DNA from: Allacma fusca
Taxonomy: Eukaryota > Arthropoda > Collembola > Symphypleona > Sminthuridae
DNA length: 64,000 nt
Direction of reading: 5' to 3'
NCBI GenBank assembly: GCA_947179485.1
Contig: OX359246.1
Coordinates: 26,660,001-26,724,000 of the forward strand
The translations under genes and the position numbers were made by a program. Shown one piece after another: positions 35,122 to 46,951 of the stretch; positions within the stretch are counted from its first letter, which is position 1, and every line of letters begins with the position of its first letter. Below the pieces are notes generated by a model that searched no databases, was not told where the DNA came from, and saw only the letters and a program-made list of their open reading frames with translations.

Positions 35122-35933
35122 ACTCACAACCTTTATGCGTTTACACATTATAATATACTTAAGTAAATAATAATGCATATTGCAAGTTCATTAAATAAAT
35201 TATAGCATCACTTAAGAATTCGTTACACAACATAAAAATACCCATTGTGAATTCTTTAAATACATAATTTTTATTGTTTCTGATCAGTTAAAGTAAAATA
35301 AAAAAAAACTGGCTTTGCAACATAACACTAGAACTCTTATAGTTGTAGATATTTTTCCTTGGCTACATTTTCGTTAAAAATTGCCATACGATAATTTTTT
35401 CTGGTACAAGCATTACTTGTGAGGTCATTGATAAGGGGTCTTCCTCCTTTATAGTGTGGGCATATAAACAGGACGTGGAATTTGTCTTCGTCTTCACTGA
35501 TGTTACAATAAAGTTCACATTTGCTGGTCTTCTCTTCTGTTCAAGAGTTGTGTCAAAAGTCAAGCCATTCCATTGCATTCTACAAATCCCCTGTCAGTAG
35601 TCACAGGATCATATTCTTATTTTAGCTAGTTTATGTAATATTGCATGACGTATTAATTACGGGGCTGGATACCAATAATGTGTGATGTTATGCTATGTCT
35701 TTTGCTTGTCTTTTTTATCAAGTATTATGTAACGTAAATCCAGGTGTGAACTCCAATACAGATAAGATAACCTTTAATGATTACTTCAACATGGAAAAAC
35801 TGAATGTACATATTGGATCAATACGGTTCAATTAAAACAGTGGAAGATTTAAAATCATAATTATTATTAGTGTTTGCCTAAGTTTGAGTGTCCTGCATAT
35901 TTTTTCCCTTAATTTTTTTTGTAAATTCAAAAA
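35122..35933. other. Intergenic, 5' flank of UDP-glycosyltransferase
   Basis: Unique AT-rich DNA with no gene seen; contains the presumed promoter of the gene at 35934. Confidence 0.5.
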
Positions 35934-38216
35934 ATGTTTGCAAATTCTACCCGAGCAATCGTAGTCCTTGCGTTGCTCCTCACAGCTTCCATAGGACCAG
36001 CCTCACCGGCCAACATTCTGATGTTGTGTTCAATTTGTCCAAGAAGTCATAAAAACGTCATTGAGCCCATAGCTCGTCAGTTAGTTAGTAACCATACAGT
36101 GACGATGGTATCAAGTTTTCGAACTGGAATTAACAGTCCCAATTTTAGAGATATTATTGTGATGGACGGCTTTGACTACTACAAAAATACCAATAGTTTG
36201 AAAGTACGAGAGCAGGGGGCTACAGGGGCTTTTGAAAACGATGTAATGACAGCTGTGCTGGATGGCTGTCGGGACACTTATCAAAACCAGGAATTCATTA
36301 AATTACTTTTGCAAAAATGGGACTTGGTCGTGATGAATGCCTTTGATAATCATTGCTTACAAGGGTTTGTTTTCAAAACGCAAGCCCCTGTGATTTGGTT
36401 CATGCCCCTGCCATCTCCTGGATCATTTTCAATTTTATTTGGAAATTTCCTCCCGCCCTCTTTCGTCCCAGATGTTTTCCTTCCCTTCAGTGAGTCAATG
36501 ACTTTGTGGGAACGGATTCAAAACGTTGTCCTGCCTTTCCACATGTACAGCTTGTACTTCTCCCACTACCCTGAATATGCAAATATTTATAGGGGCTATC
36601 TAAATGACGATAGCATCCCTGGAGTGGCCGAATTGGAAGCTAATGTCAGTTTGATGCTCGTCAACTCCCACTTTGCAGTGAACCATCCCAGGCCCACGAT
36701 GCCGGACGTGATAGAGATCGGTGGTGTTCATTGTAGACCTGGACGACCTCTGCCGGATGATTTGAACAAGTTCATATCTGAGGCCCAACATGGTGTCGTT
36801 CTCTTCAGCCTTGGTTCCATATTTAACTGCCAGGATATGCCCGAAGAAACACGGCAGGCTTTTATTGAGGCATTTTCTAAATTAAAGCAGAAGGTTTTGT
36901 GGAAATGGGATTGTCAGAAAGTAGATGCACCCGATAATGTGAGGTTCGAAAAATGGCTACCACTGCAGGACGTATTGGGTACGGATTCAAATACAAAATA
37001 TCAAAATTTAAAATATTTTCTGCTAATATATGACAATTTATAATAGTATCCACATTCATAGTATATAAGCATCATAATTTTTCCCTTTCTCAGCCCATCC
37101 GAACCTGAAAGTGTTCATTACCCATGGAGGACTTTTAAGCACTCAGGAAGCAATTTATCACGGAGTTCCATTGGTGGGGATACCTTTAGTGGCGGATCAG
37201 AATTTAAATATAAATCGCTATGTTGAAGCTGGATTTGCCGTGAGACTGGAAATAATAGGGTTGAAGGAGGAGGAGATCACAAATGCAATTAATACGGTCC
37301 TAACTAATTCATCGTAAGTAAAATTTTAATAACCATCAGGAATTAATCAGGGGTCGGATTTTTGTAAATCTCCCTGGAAGATTTTTTTCAATTTCCCTGC
37401 TGGTCATGATGTCCCTGTGCGAAGCAAGTTTAAAACTCCCTGTTGACAAAACAATTTTTGTATTATACCCCAACAAATTCAAAAATCCCTGCTGAAAAAA
37501 GGTCAACAAATTCAAAAATCCCTGCTGACACAAAAATATTTTCGTAAATCACCTCAAAAATTTCAAAAATCCCTGTTGACAAAAATCATTTTCAGTAAAA
37601 CACCTTACCGATTTCAAAAATCCCTGCTGACAAAAATTGTTTTCCATAAAACACCTAAACAATTTCGAAAATCCCTGCCAAAAAAAAGGTCAACAGATTT
37701 GAAAATCCCTGTTTGCAACTCCGTTTGAAAATTTCCCTACTGAAAAATATTTTTCCCTGGGAAGATTCTTCCCGTCTTCCTACATAAATCCGACTCCTGG
37801 AATTAATAAGTCAAATTCTTGGAATTTGCCATAACCCGTAAGCTTTTGTCTATATCAGAGCCTAGTGCATCCGTATATCTAAAGTTATCAGGATTTCCAG
37901 AATGAAATATTTTACTGCTTGCAGGTACAAGGAAAAGATACAGGGATTATCCACGGTATTTCGAGACCAACCTCAGTCAGCCCTGGAGCGAGCTGTGTTT
38001 TGGTGCGAGTATGTTTTAAGACATAAAGGAGCGTCACAATTGCGTTCAGTATCCAGAAACCTGAGTTTCGTGCAGTACCATTCGCTGGATGTGATTGGAA
38101 TTTTAATCGCAATTGTATTTGTAATGATATCGTCACTTGTGTACATGTGTATCACCTGCTATAGGTGTATTTCAAGAAAAAATGTAGCTCCTGTTCGGAA
38201 GGGAAAGATGAGTTAA
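35934..38216 (+). CDS. UDP-glycosyltransferase, ER type I membrane protein (518 aa)
   Basis: Three exons: 35934-36978, 37094-37313, 37925-38216. The start gives a clear signal peptide (about 1-26, ALLLTASIGPASPA). PRSHKNVIEP supplies the catalytic-type histidine of the acceptor domain. The donor domain shows WLPLQDVLG..HPNLKVFITHGG, EAIYHGVPLVGIPLVADQ (UGT signature with the sugar-binding DQ pair) and YVEAGFAV. The C-terminus has a membrane helix (IGILIAIVFVMISSLVYMCI) and a basic cytosolic tail ending KGKMS. Family role: transfer of a sugar from UDP-sugar to small lipophilic acceptors in the ER lumen, such as detoxification or pigment and hormone conjugation. AATAAA (38216-38221) overlaps the stop codon, so the 3' UTR must be very short. 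Intron 2 carries a hAT element. Confidence 0.95.
37348..37799. mobile_element. hAT MITE in UGT intron 2, 452 bp
   Basis: Inverted ends CAGGGGTCGGATTT/CAGGAGTCGGATTT with a perfect 8-bp duplication GAATTAAT at 37340-37347 and 37800-37807. The body is a degenerate tandem array of AAATTTCAAAAATCCCTGC-like units (about ten). No coding capacity. The nearest splice sites, 37313 and 37925, are untouched. Confidence 0.88.
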
Positions 38217-38221
38217 ATAAA

Positions 38222-40449
38222 GTTGGAATCTGTTCAGTACCTTTCAATTAATTTGATTGAACTTTGCTTCTTCGGTCTTCCCTGTGGATTAGAGCTCCTG
38301 TCTATTTACGTTTAGACAATTGATGCGGTACTTTTCCCAATTATGCCAATCTGACGGTTGGAATAACAGACATTTGAACAGGAGGCTTGTAGTAATAATA
38401 ATTAACGAGATCTTGAGAAGTCGAGGGAGGCAAAAAAGGAAATCATCTTTTGGATTTCGGTAGAAGTAAACTGTATTCTAAATCAGATTTTTGTCAAGGT
38501 CAATAGCATATGAACGTACAAATGGCATATACATACATTCAATAATAGCTTTAATTATTTTACTCTTGCCAAAAATAAAATTCGGTTGTGTAACGTGACG
38601 TAACCATTGGAATAAACAAAGTATAATTATTACATATATTATTTTGAAGCGCTGAAGTATTATTAGCTATCATATAATAACATAGAATAAAAGGCTTATA
38701 AGCAACGTAGCCATATTTTAATTAAAAAACAAATAAGGGTATTGTTTTTCAGTATTTAAATATTATTAACAATAATTATCAGCCATTCCAGTGGAGAATT
38801 ATAATCAAATCCAAACACCCAATAGACTAACACGTCAAACCATATAGGTGCAAATTGTTGTACTAATATGCACGAAATCAAACAGAACCGTAACAATCTA
38901 TATGCAGTTTAAAATTACCTCAATCCCAATGTCTCAATCAGTACAAAATGGTTGGTTAATGCTACCCATTTACTTAAAAACAAAATCACTGTCAACAGCT
39001 TGAAATAGAACTGCCATCATTTGCGTTCTCCAAAATTGTCCAATTAAATTGTTTTCGTTATTTCTTTGTCGTTATTCAACTTTTGTGTGTCAATACATTA
39101 AACGTATGATATTTTTGTGGTAACTTGGAGTGATTTCCGAACCTTTAAAAATTGCTCAATATGAGTCGAATCAGTGCTTTTCCAGCAATTAGTTCTTTAA
39201 CTCGTTATTTTTACTGTATCGTTTCTAGTTCTTTTGAATAGTATTGTGTAAAAGTAATAATTTGTACAAGACCTCATTGCAAATTTCGTAAAAATGCACT
39301 GTACGCAATACTATTAACCTACTTTACCTCGGTGCAAACTCGGGACCCGTTACTGTACCCCTCGTATCTATCATATACCAGTAAATCAACCCAAAGGGAG
39401 GCTCCAGCACCCAAAGTATACTAAAAAATTGTACCCCAACTCAAGTATGTTACAGGGGAATTATTTTTCATGTCCAAGTGAAATTAAAATGAAACATGTT
39501 GTATCTGTAGTGTCCCCTAAGAAGTTTTAGGGGTTAAGTAACTCGAAGGCGTTTGGCAAAATGGCCAGATATTCTATTGCGTTGTTTTCCAATTTTCAAG
39601 GTTTTCTTATGCCATTTCACACGGAAAAAGTGCGCTCATGCATTTAAATGGATCCGGTGTTACATTTAAATATTTGGTCGACTTTTGAAAATCATAATTT
39701 CTTAAGGGATTTAACATACAAAAAAAAATTCAAGTTAGACAGGGTCCATATTTCAGACGATGTCGAACTTTGGAGCCCTCTGGTGGACGAACGGGGCAAA
39801 ATGCACTCGAGTTACTTGGCCCCTGATACTTACAGGGGAGTACTACAACATATGTGCTATGTTTCATTTTAATTACGAAGCTTCTGTTTTCACTGATTAA
39901 CAAAATTAGAATTTTCAACTTTTGAAAAATTCATTTTCGTAAAAAACGCAAAGCTTAGATATTTCCGCTTGAACATGCAAAATAGTTTACTTGGCAGTGT
40001 AATATCCGTTTACATGTCTCTTAATGTCAAAAATTGATATCGATTAACTCAAATTATATCCGGCAATTGTGGCCTTTTAGAGCTCAATTATGTAGATCCT
40101 ACTCCAGTCGAGATATCCTGAAAATGGTCAAGCAGTTATCTTCCATTTACTTTTAAGTGAAGTGTTCCAAAAATGCATTCCAGTTGTAAGTTTGAGCTTT
40201 ATCAAAGATCAGTTTTTAGTTACTGTTACTGCTGACACTATAGATATAACGAATATTTGTCTTGGACGAATTTTGTTAGCTGAGGTTCAAAGTCAAGAAA
40301 TATTCTACTTCATAGACGCTGCCCTGAACCAGCGATTTAAAAGCATGTCTGCTCAAATGAGTCCCTGAACACACAATTTCTAAAACGTAAGATAGTCACA
40401 CATTTCTGGATTTGACAAAACAAAAAATTAAAATTAGTTTCAACGAAGG
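38222..40449. other. Intergenic with a degenerate fold-back at about 39475-39890
   Basis: Mostly AT-rich unique DNA. Segments 39475-39600 and 39780-39890 are imperfect inverted copies, sharing ATTAAAATGAAACAT, TCCCCT and AAGTAACTCGA blocks, so an old MITE is likely; no target duplication was found. No gene seen. Confidence 0.5.
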
Positions 40450-41922
40450 ATGCTCGCTAAGCAAGAAGTTCAGCACCTTTACAAAACAATATATTACCTT
40501 TCTAAGCTGTACTTCATCCCTGCAGACATTCAATGGGAAACCAAAAAAATGAGGTCACGGACATGGCTATTAAAAAACCTTGTATGGAAATGTTTATTTG
40601 CATCCCACTTACTCTACCTGACTTTTCTTAGCGTGCGATTTCACCAACAAATAGAATTATGGTGGAACCATCAGGCCAACAATAACATTGAGTTGTTGAT
40701 CCATTTCAGTCTGATCAATGTTGCTACGTGCTACATTTGTATTTCATGGTTAATATTCATTCAGAATTTTGAGACAGTGATAGTTCTCTTCAATGAGCTG
40801 TACGAGAATTTGGAAGGTACATATTTATTTTCAGATTTATTTTAAGTCCATTAATAAATTAATTTTTCATATACGGGAATGCTCATGCCTAAACTTGTCC
40901 TTTTTTGTAACCAGATCGTCCGTCCAATTTTTCTCAATGGTGGAAATATTCCGTGATAGAATTATTCATTATGTACTCCCCGTTAATGTTCATTAATTGG
41001 ACTGTATTGCACCTTGTTTTATACTTTTGGAAACCGAACTTCAGTTTTTTCATTTATTCAGCATTAGGGTATTCACAAAAAACTGTCCTTGCTCAGTGCC
41101 TCCTAGCGATAGTGGAAATAATCTTCCTGACCAATCTGGCGTCAACTGGCATCCCTCTCCTTCTGATGTATCTCACCACATTGCAAAATATCATATCCAG
41201 AACTGACTCCTCCCTCATTTCTCTTCGGTAAGTGATAAAGCTTGAAATTTGGTTTTTCGTGGTACTAATTATAATTCACTCAACAAGAGAAAATGTGCAT
41301 GATTTTTATATAATTATCTATTAATATTAATTACGTATCATTCCCAAAAAAACCCGATTCTTGTGATGACATACCCCTAATGTAGATATTATATGTTAGC
41401 ATGGTAATGGTATATAGCACTTTGACAATTAACATGTGACAACTTTACAGGGACATTGGAGCCTTTGAAAGGATTTTTGGTGTTGTCAGAATATACCGAA
41501 ACATCACCGTTCTGATGAAGTTGTTCAATGATGCATTTGCAAACGTTACGTATGCTTTGAAGCTAACATATATGAATGGACTTGTACTGATGCTGGTTGT
41601 GTCTGTAAGATGGAGCAGCTCATCTCCTACCCATGCGCTCTTACTTATGGTTTTGGTTGGTCAGACCTTCCTAGGCTGCAGCGCCCTCTTCGGTTATGCG
41701 TACACTACTACTGCTCGAGTTTTCTCCTTGAAGGCAGAGCTACTCAATGTTTGGATGAAGAGATCTGGACATGATGTTCGTTATTTCAAAAAATTGATGG
41801 ATTCCTTCCCCGTTGAGGGAATTAAAATGGGGGAATTTTACACAGTGGAGAGGGAGACCGTTCCTAATTTTGTGGACTTTCTTATAAAAAACGTCGTGAA
41901 TGCGCTCCTGTTTTTGGCCTGA
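40450..41922 (+). CDS. Seven-transmembrane chemoreceptor, gustatory-receptor type (383 aa)
   Basis: Three exons: 40450-40816, 40915-41227, 41451-41922. The 383-residue product has about seven hydrophobic segments, short loops and a long intracellular stretch with many Lys/Arg/Glu, in the size range of arthropod gustatory receptors, which are ligand-gated channels with an inverted 7TM topology. The C-terminal part (SFPVEGIKMGEFYTVER) resembles the region before the last helix in this family, but the usual TYhhhhhQF signature is not visible. The neighbour on the opposite strand has matching exon lengths and phases. A chemosensory role is inferred from family shape; the ligand is unknown. Confidence 0.6.
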
Positions 41923-42347
41923 GCTTTGCTAATACAATTTGGAAGGTAGTAATAATTTAAGATAATTTTAGATTTAGTTTTTGTAACCACTAAACCATAC
42001 TATATATGAAAACCTGAGGATACTATATCAAATTCGTTGAATTTGGCAAGTTCCGGGAGTCAAATGTTATTATATTTTTATCTCGCCCGTTCCTGCAAGC
42101 TTAGTTTTACCATATTCGTTTTTAGGGACATGAAAGATAATTTATTTTAGGATATTCATGCAAGAATTGTCAAGGCACAGCGTGATTATAATTACTTGTA
42201 AATTATTGTTAATTACGGATGTACTCTTGTCTCCCCCTTGTGCATTCAAAATGAAAGTTTTTCAAAATGCAAAATTTTGCCTAAAACAAATTTTTGAAGA
42301 TATAAAAAAATACTTATTGTATGCAGACACCAAACATACAGAATAGT
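41923..42347. other. 3' intergenic between convergent receptors
   Basis: 425 bp, AT-rich; nothing coding seen. Confidence 0.5.
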
Positions 42348-43745
42348 TTAGGTCCCTTCGTATGTCACTATCATATTCACAGAATTCACGAAGATCACCG
42401 AAAGCATTGCAAGGACCAATGTGTAGTCCGCATAGTAAAATGGCCCCACAGCTACTCGGAATGGTCGACAGGCCTTCACAAATTTTTTAAACCACAGTGG
42501 CTCATTCGTGTATTTCCAAGAATGGAGAGTCTGTATTGAAGACTCGTACACATGCGCAAGGTGCCTGAAGATTGAGCACGCCAAGGTGATCAGCACCAGC
42601 CCAGCTATTATCCCTCTTCGGTTTGACAATGACACAGCTTGGAAAATATTAGCAATGCTGAAGATTGTGAAGTACGTTTGCGCCGCCAAGGCCCAATGAC
42701 TATAGCTACTATTGAAGATTCTCTGAACACATGTTAGTTCGTGGTAGGACCGGTAGATGTCTTCTTTTCCAGGGAACCTCTTGTTTATCTTTCCGTTACT
42801 GTCCTGGTTCAAACTGTAAAATTTTTAATTTTAAAAGTAAGTCCTGGAACATGGCGCAATGTCACGAGGACAACTGTTTCCTGTATTTAAGGATAAGTAA
42901 ATAGTACCTTAATGCTCTTATCATCGGTAGCAAAGATTCCACGTAGCAAATCACAGTGACCAAATGGAAAATTGGCATGGTGTACTGCATGCAGGTTAGG
43001 TAGCCATGAAATGCACAGTACGCAAGTCTAACCAGGGCTGGAAGCTTTCTGGGTTCCGAGGCAAGAGATGTGAGGAGCATTGGGGCTTCAGGCCGTCGTA
43101 GTGCGCCTAAAGTATTTGCTGTCGCAAGCAAAATCCCTGGAACTGCGCAAATTGATATCATGCGGCTCACTTTATTCTTCGGCTTCCGGTTTGAGGTTTT
43201 CGATACTCTTATTTTACCTGAAAATATATTGTGAATAATTTATTCATTCAAATATCTGTTTTTTTTTATAATCTTTCCCTGTCCGACATTTTTGAAGGAT
43301 CTATTAGGATTTCAAATAAAAAGATATTGAGGGTATTGGGGTTTAAAAATTAAAAGACTAAATGCAAAATTTGCTTACCGGCAAAGTTATTTGTAATTTG
43401 AATGAAGCTATTCACCAGTAGTGGGAACTTGTTGCAGTTCACCATGGTATTTATGACGTTGTAGTTCATACCAATAAAGGAAATAATCAAATACTGCGTC
43501 CCAAATTTCTGGGCCAAATTAATGCTTTTATTTTGTTTCAATGCCCAGAACCTGCTGAGCGTAAAAAGCTGATAGGAAAGCATGTTGAAAATCTGTGCCC
43601 AATATTTGATTTGTGTCCAGGCGGTCTTCTGGGCAACAAATCGACATTTGGATTTGTCCCACTTCCAAGAAAAGGGAAACAAGTTTAAAAAACTTGCGAA
43701 TAGAATTATCTTTTTGTAATATTCAAAAGCTGCCCTGGGTAGCAT
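42348..43745 (-). CDS. Seven-transmembrane chemoreceptor, gustatory-receptor type (380 aa)
   Basis: Three minus-strand exons in coding order: 43745-43379, 43217-42908, 42813-42348. I chose the ATG at 43745 because the frame upstream has no other ATG before a stop, and because it makes exon 1 exactly 367 nt, as in the convergent receptor. Exons 2 and 3 (310 and 466 nt) also match the partner's 313 and 472 nt with equal phases. The C-terminal part has RVAVGPFYYADYTLVLAM followed by a hydrophobic helix ending IVTYEGT, the layout of gustatory-receptor ends. Probably a plasma-membrane sensory receptor; ligand unknown. The pair is best read as an old inverted duplication. Confidence 0.62.
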
Positions 43746-46700
43746 GTTGACCCTAAGTGTACTATTTCTGAGATATTTATGACACCGAGTCCGCCGAAAG
43801 AGCTTTAATTTCAAATGATGTTTCGGGCTCGGTTTAAATAAGGCAGTACTCCGATAATTGTTTCTCCTGGTTTGTATCAGAGTCTCAATTAAGAAAGACT
43901 TTCCTTGTTAAGGGAGCATGAAAAACCATGTTCCCGACACGAGCTATCATATAGTAAAGTAATATTTCATTATGTAAGGTAATGAAACTTACTGCTTACA
44001 GACACACGAATCATAGTACCACCTCGAGCTAAAAGCTTCGAAGCGAAGTTTGAACAAGGGATTTGCATTAAAGATAAAGGAACTCATTTATTCATAGATG
44101 CAGATACGGGTCACGGGGCACGCCGCGCTTCACTTAATTAATTACCTAGGAACAAAGTATATAAACGAAACAATTATCTTCGTTGTTCCGGTATGTAATG
44201 CATAAGTTTTGTCTGATATTTTTTGAGGATTTATTTATGCATCGCAAGCACTTACAGTTGATGTAGTATTTGGAAGTGTGGGGGGCAGAATTCAAGATGT
44301 GTTACAAGATTGTGTACCTTACAATTAGTGTAAGTATATGCGTGTCGAAGCTATATACCAGATATCGTGGGTGAAGACTGTCAACTGCTGCGAAGAAAAA
44401 TTGTCTACGTATACACACCATATTTTCCAATTTGTGCTCAATATTTGAGGCAAGTAGATCATTTCGCTTTTAATGAGACAGGATATGGACTAGATAAATA
44501 GACAGGATCATAATATTGATTTTGAACGAAATTACATCTAGATCATTTGTTTTTTATCGACGATAATAATTAAAACCCAACGAATTCCTTTATTTGTGGT
44601 CTCAAAACTTAATTCCAAAATTTGTAGTTAGTTTTGTATCTGTGAGTAATTTATTTACGATTCATTACTTCCATTATAAAATATCTTCGCAATATATAAC
44701 AAATTAATTTGGTCCAGAGCATTTTGTTTACAGTAATCAATTTGGTCAAAATTCATATTTTTTAAATAAATTGGAATATTATTTTTAGACATTTTTTTTG
44801 TAGGGTATTATGTATTGATATTCGCAAGAAAAATTCATGGTGAAATTTCACTACGATGCATATACTTACTTACACGAGCTTGTAATTAATTATTCTAATT
44901 CATGCAGCATGTGTGTACAACATTACATAAGTTTTATGTACTGAAGTCAACAATCAATGAAGGATATAATGTACACTATTACATACATTTGTATGTATTT
45001 GACACGCGCCCTTTCTACTTTCCCCAAAGTAGTTTGACCTTGTGGTGATGTTACTCTGTATGTACATCTGTAGTTCTATATTATTCCGGACACTATACAA
45101 TGTTTAGTTTCCAAATATGCATGCCGTTCTAATACTTAATTCCGAGTATTTACAGATTGTGAGAATTGATCTAGGTGATACATATATCTATATATAGGTG
45201 CGTGTGGGTGCACACACAGTTTATCCATTTATGTTGCGCTTGTCTTTTAATGGATTAACAAATCTTTTAGAGAAAGTAATATTCCCCAGAGGAAAGTGTT
45301 CCAATGATTTCTCTACATGCAATTGGCTTAATAAAGGGTTCCCGAGTGGATACAAAACTCATATGATAATGTTCTTGGATTTGACTGAATTCAAGTCTCC
45401 GCAATGCTGACACGTGAGTTTTTTAAAATGATCCCTTTCATAATATTTCGTATGATTTTACACACCTTGGATAATGTGGTTATGGGGTGAGTTCCTCCGA
45501 TAATTTTTATTTAGCATTTTAAATTAGAGTAGAGCAGAAGATATTCAATGCTCAATACAAATATCCGATTTTGATTTCCATTGTCTTGTGTCAAAAGGAC
45601 AGTTAACAATAAGAGAACGAAATTCGAGTTATTTGGTTTAAAGGTATTTTGGGGTGAATGTGAATCACTCGAGTATATCCAAGCCTCATTGGTCTTGAAG
45701 CAAGGAATGAGTAATATATTATTATTACTGAGAGCATATAAAGGCTTGGGAAGTTCTGGAATTTATTTCTATCAATGGCAATGACTCACATTACAGTAGC
45801 AGAAAGCACGGAGGGGTCTCATCTTCAATCTTGCAGATAAGCAGCACTTCATTTAGTGTTTACATAAATATACAAATAGAGAGGCAATCATATCATTTAA
45901 AGCCGGCTTACACAGGATTTCACTGCCTAGCACAAAATAGCTGCATTTTGATTATTTATTCAAACCTCAATGAATCACCCAAAAGCCTGGGGACATATAT
46001 GGTCCCCTTAGAAGTAACCAGCTCAAGTTGTATGTGTTTTTAGAACCCAAAATCACAAAATCACAAGAAAAATTTATCACCTTTTATGAAAACAAAGCTA
46101 ATAAGAATTTTATATCCAAAGTATTTTGTTCCATTAAAATTTACTGTAAAAATATTCTCCTTAGCCAGATGAGCTGCACATTATCATTAAATTTGTTCAA
46201 ATAAAATTGTTTCAGCAGTTATTTTTCTTCAAACAGGATAATTATTTCCGTATATTACATGTAATTATCTTTGGGTTGCTGTATGAAATTATAATTTCAC
46301 TTTGAGTTTATCGTTCATATGATTACAGAATATCGCAGTTATGGGCCTCCTCTATGAAGCCATATGGCTTAAAAATATCTACAAATATATACCCTCAAGT
46401 GTAGGTATATGCAGCGACTGCAATAAAAATAACAATTTTTTGATAAGGAGCCTCAGTCCTTGCATGGACGATTATTATTTGGGAAATACAGTCAGAGCTG
46501 ACACAATTTTCTCCATGATAAGATATAAGGGGGAAATCAATAGCAGGGTTTTTATTGTAAGGATTCAACGTACAAGGGTTCAACTGTATTTATCTGGTGT
46601 GAGTTTGATGCTGCAAGGCTAATTAATTCCTGACTATACAATCAGGGATTATTACAAACTCAAAAAATATATAGTGACCACACATAGGATCCATATAATC

Positions 46701-46951
46701 AGATACTGGCCTTACGTCATCTCTTTATACCTCTCCGGCCCCATGACTCACAGATCCTCTTTGGACATTGCTTTCCTTTTCGTGCAATCCACAGTTATTT
46801 CAAAAATGGAAGAGTAGTAGGGTGAAATTGATTACATGAAATTTTGTCGGAAAAGCAATTCAAGTGTATAGTTAGTCATAGCTGGTCTCCCATGAAACAC
46901 GAAAGTCATTCTTAAAATTCTCTCGGGCAAAATCATTGAACAATAAAAACA
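43746..46951. other. Intergenic
   Basis: About 3.2 kb of AT-rich DNA. Short open frames at 45198-45410, 45581-45784 and 46341-46622 have no recognisable features and look like chance. No repeat family recognised. Confidence 0.5.

Noticed and set aside
43746..43814. Upstream extension of the minus-strand receptor
   Set aside because: The frame is open further up but offers no ATG before a stop; the ATG at 43745 gives an exon 1 identical in length to its partner.
46341..46622. 93-codon open frame upstream of the atlastin-like gene
   Set aside because: No recognisable features and no splice partner; not part of the GTPase, which has its own ATG at 46952.
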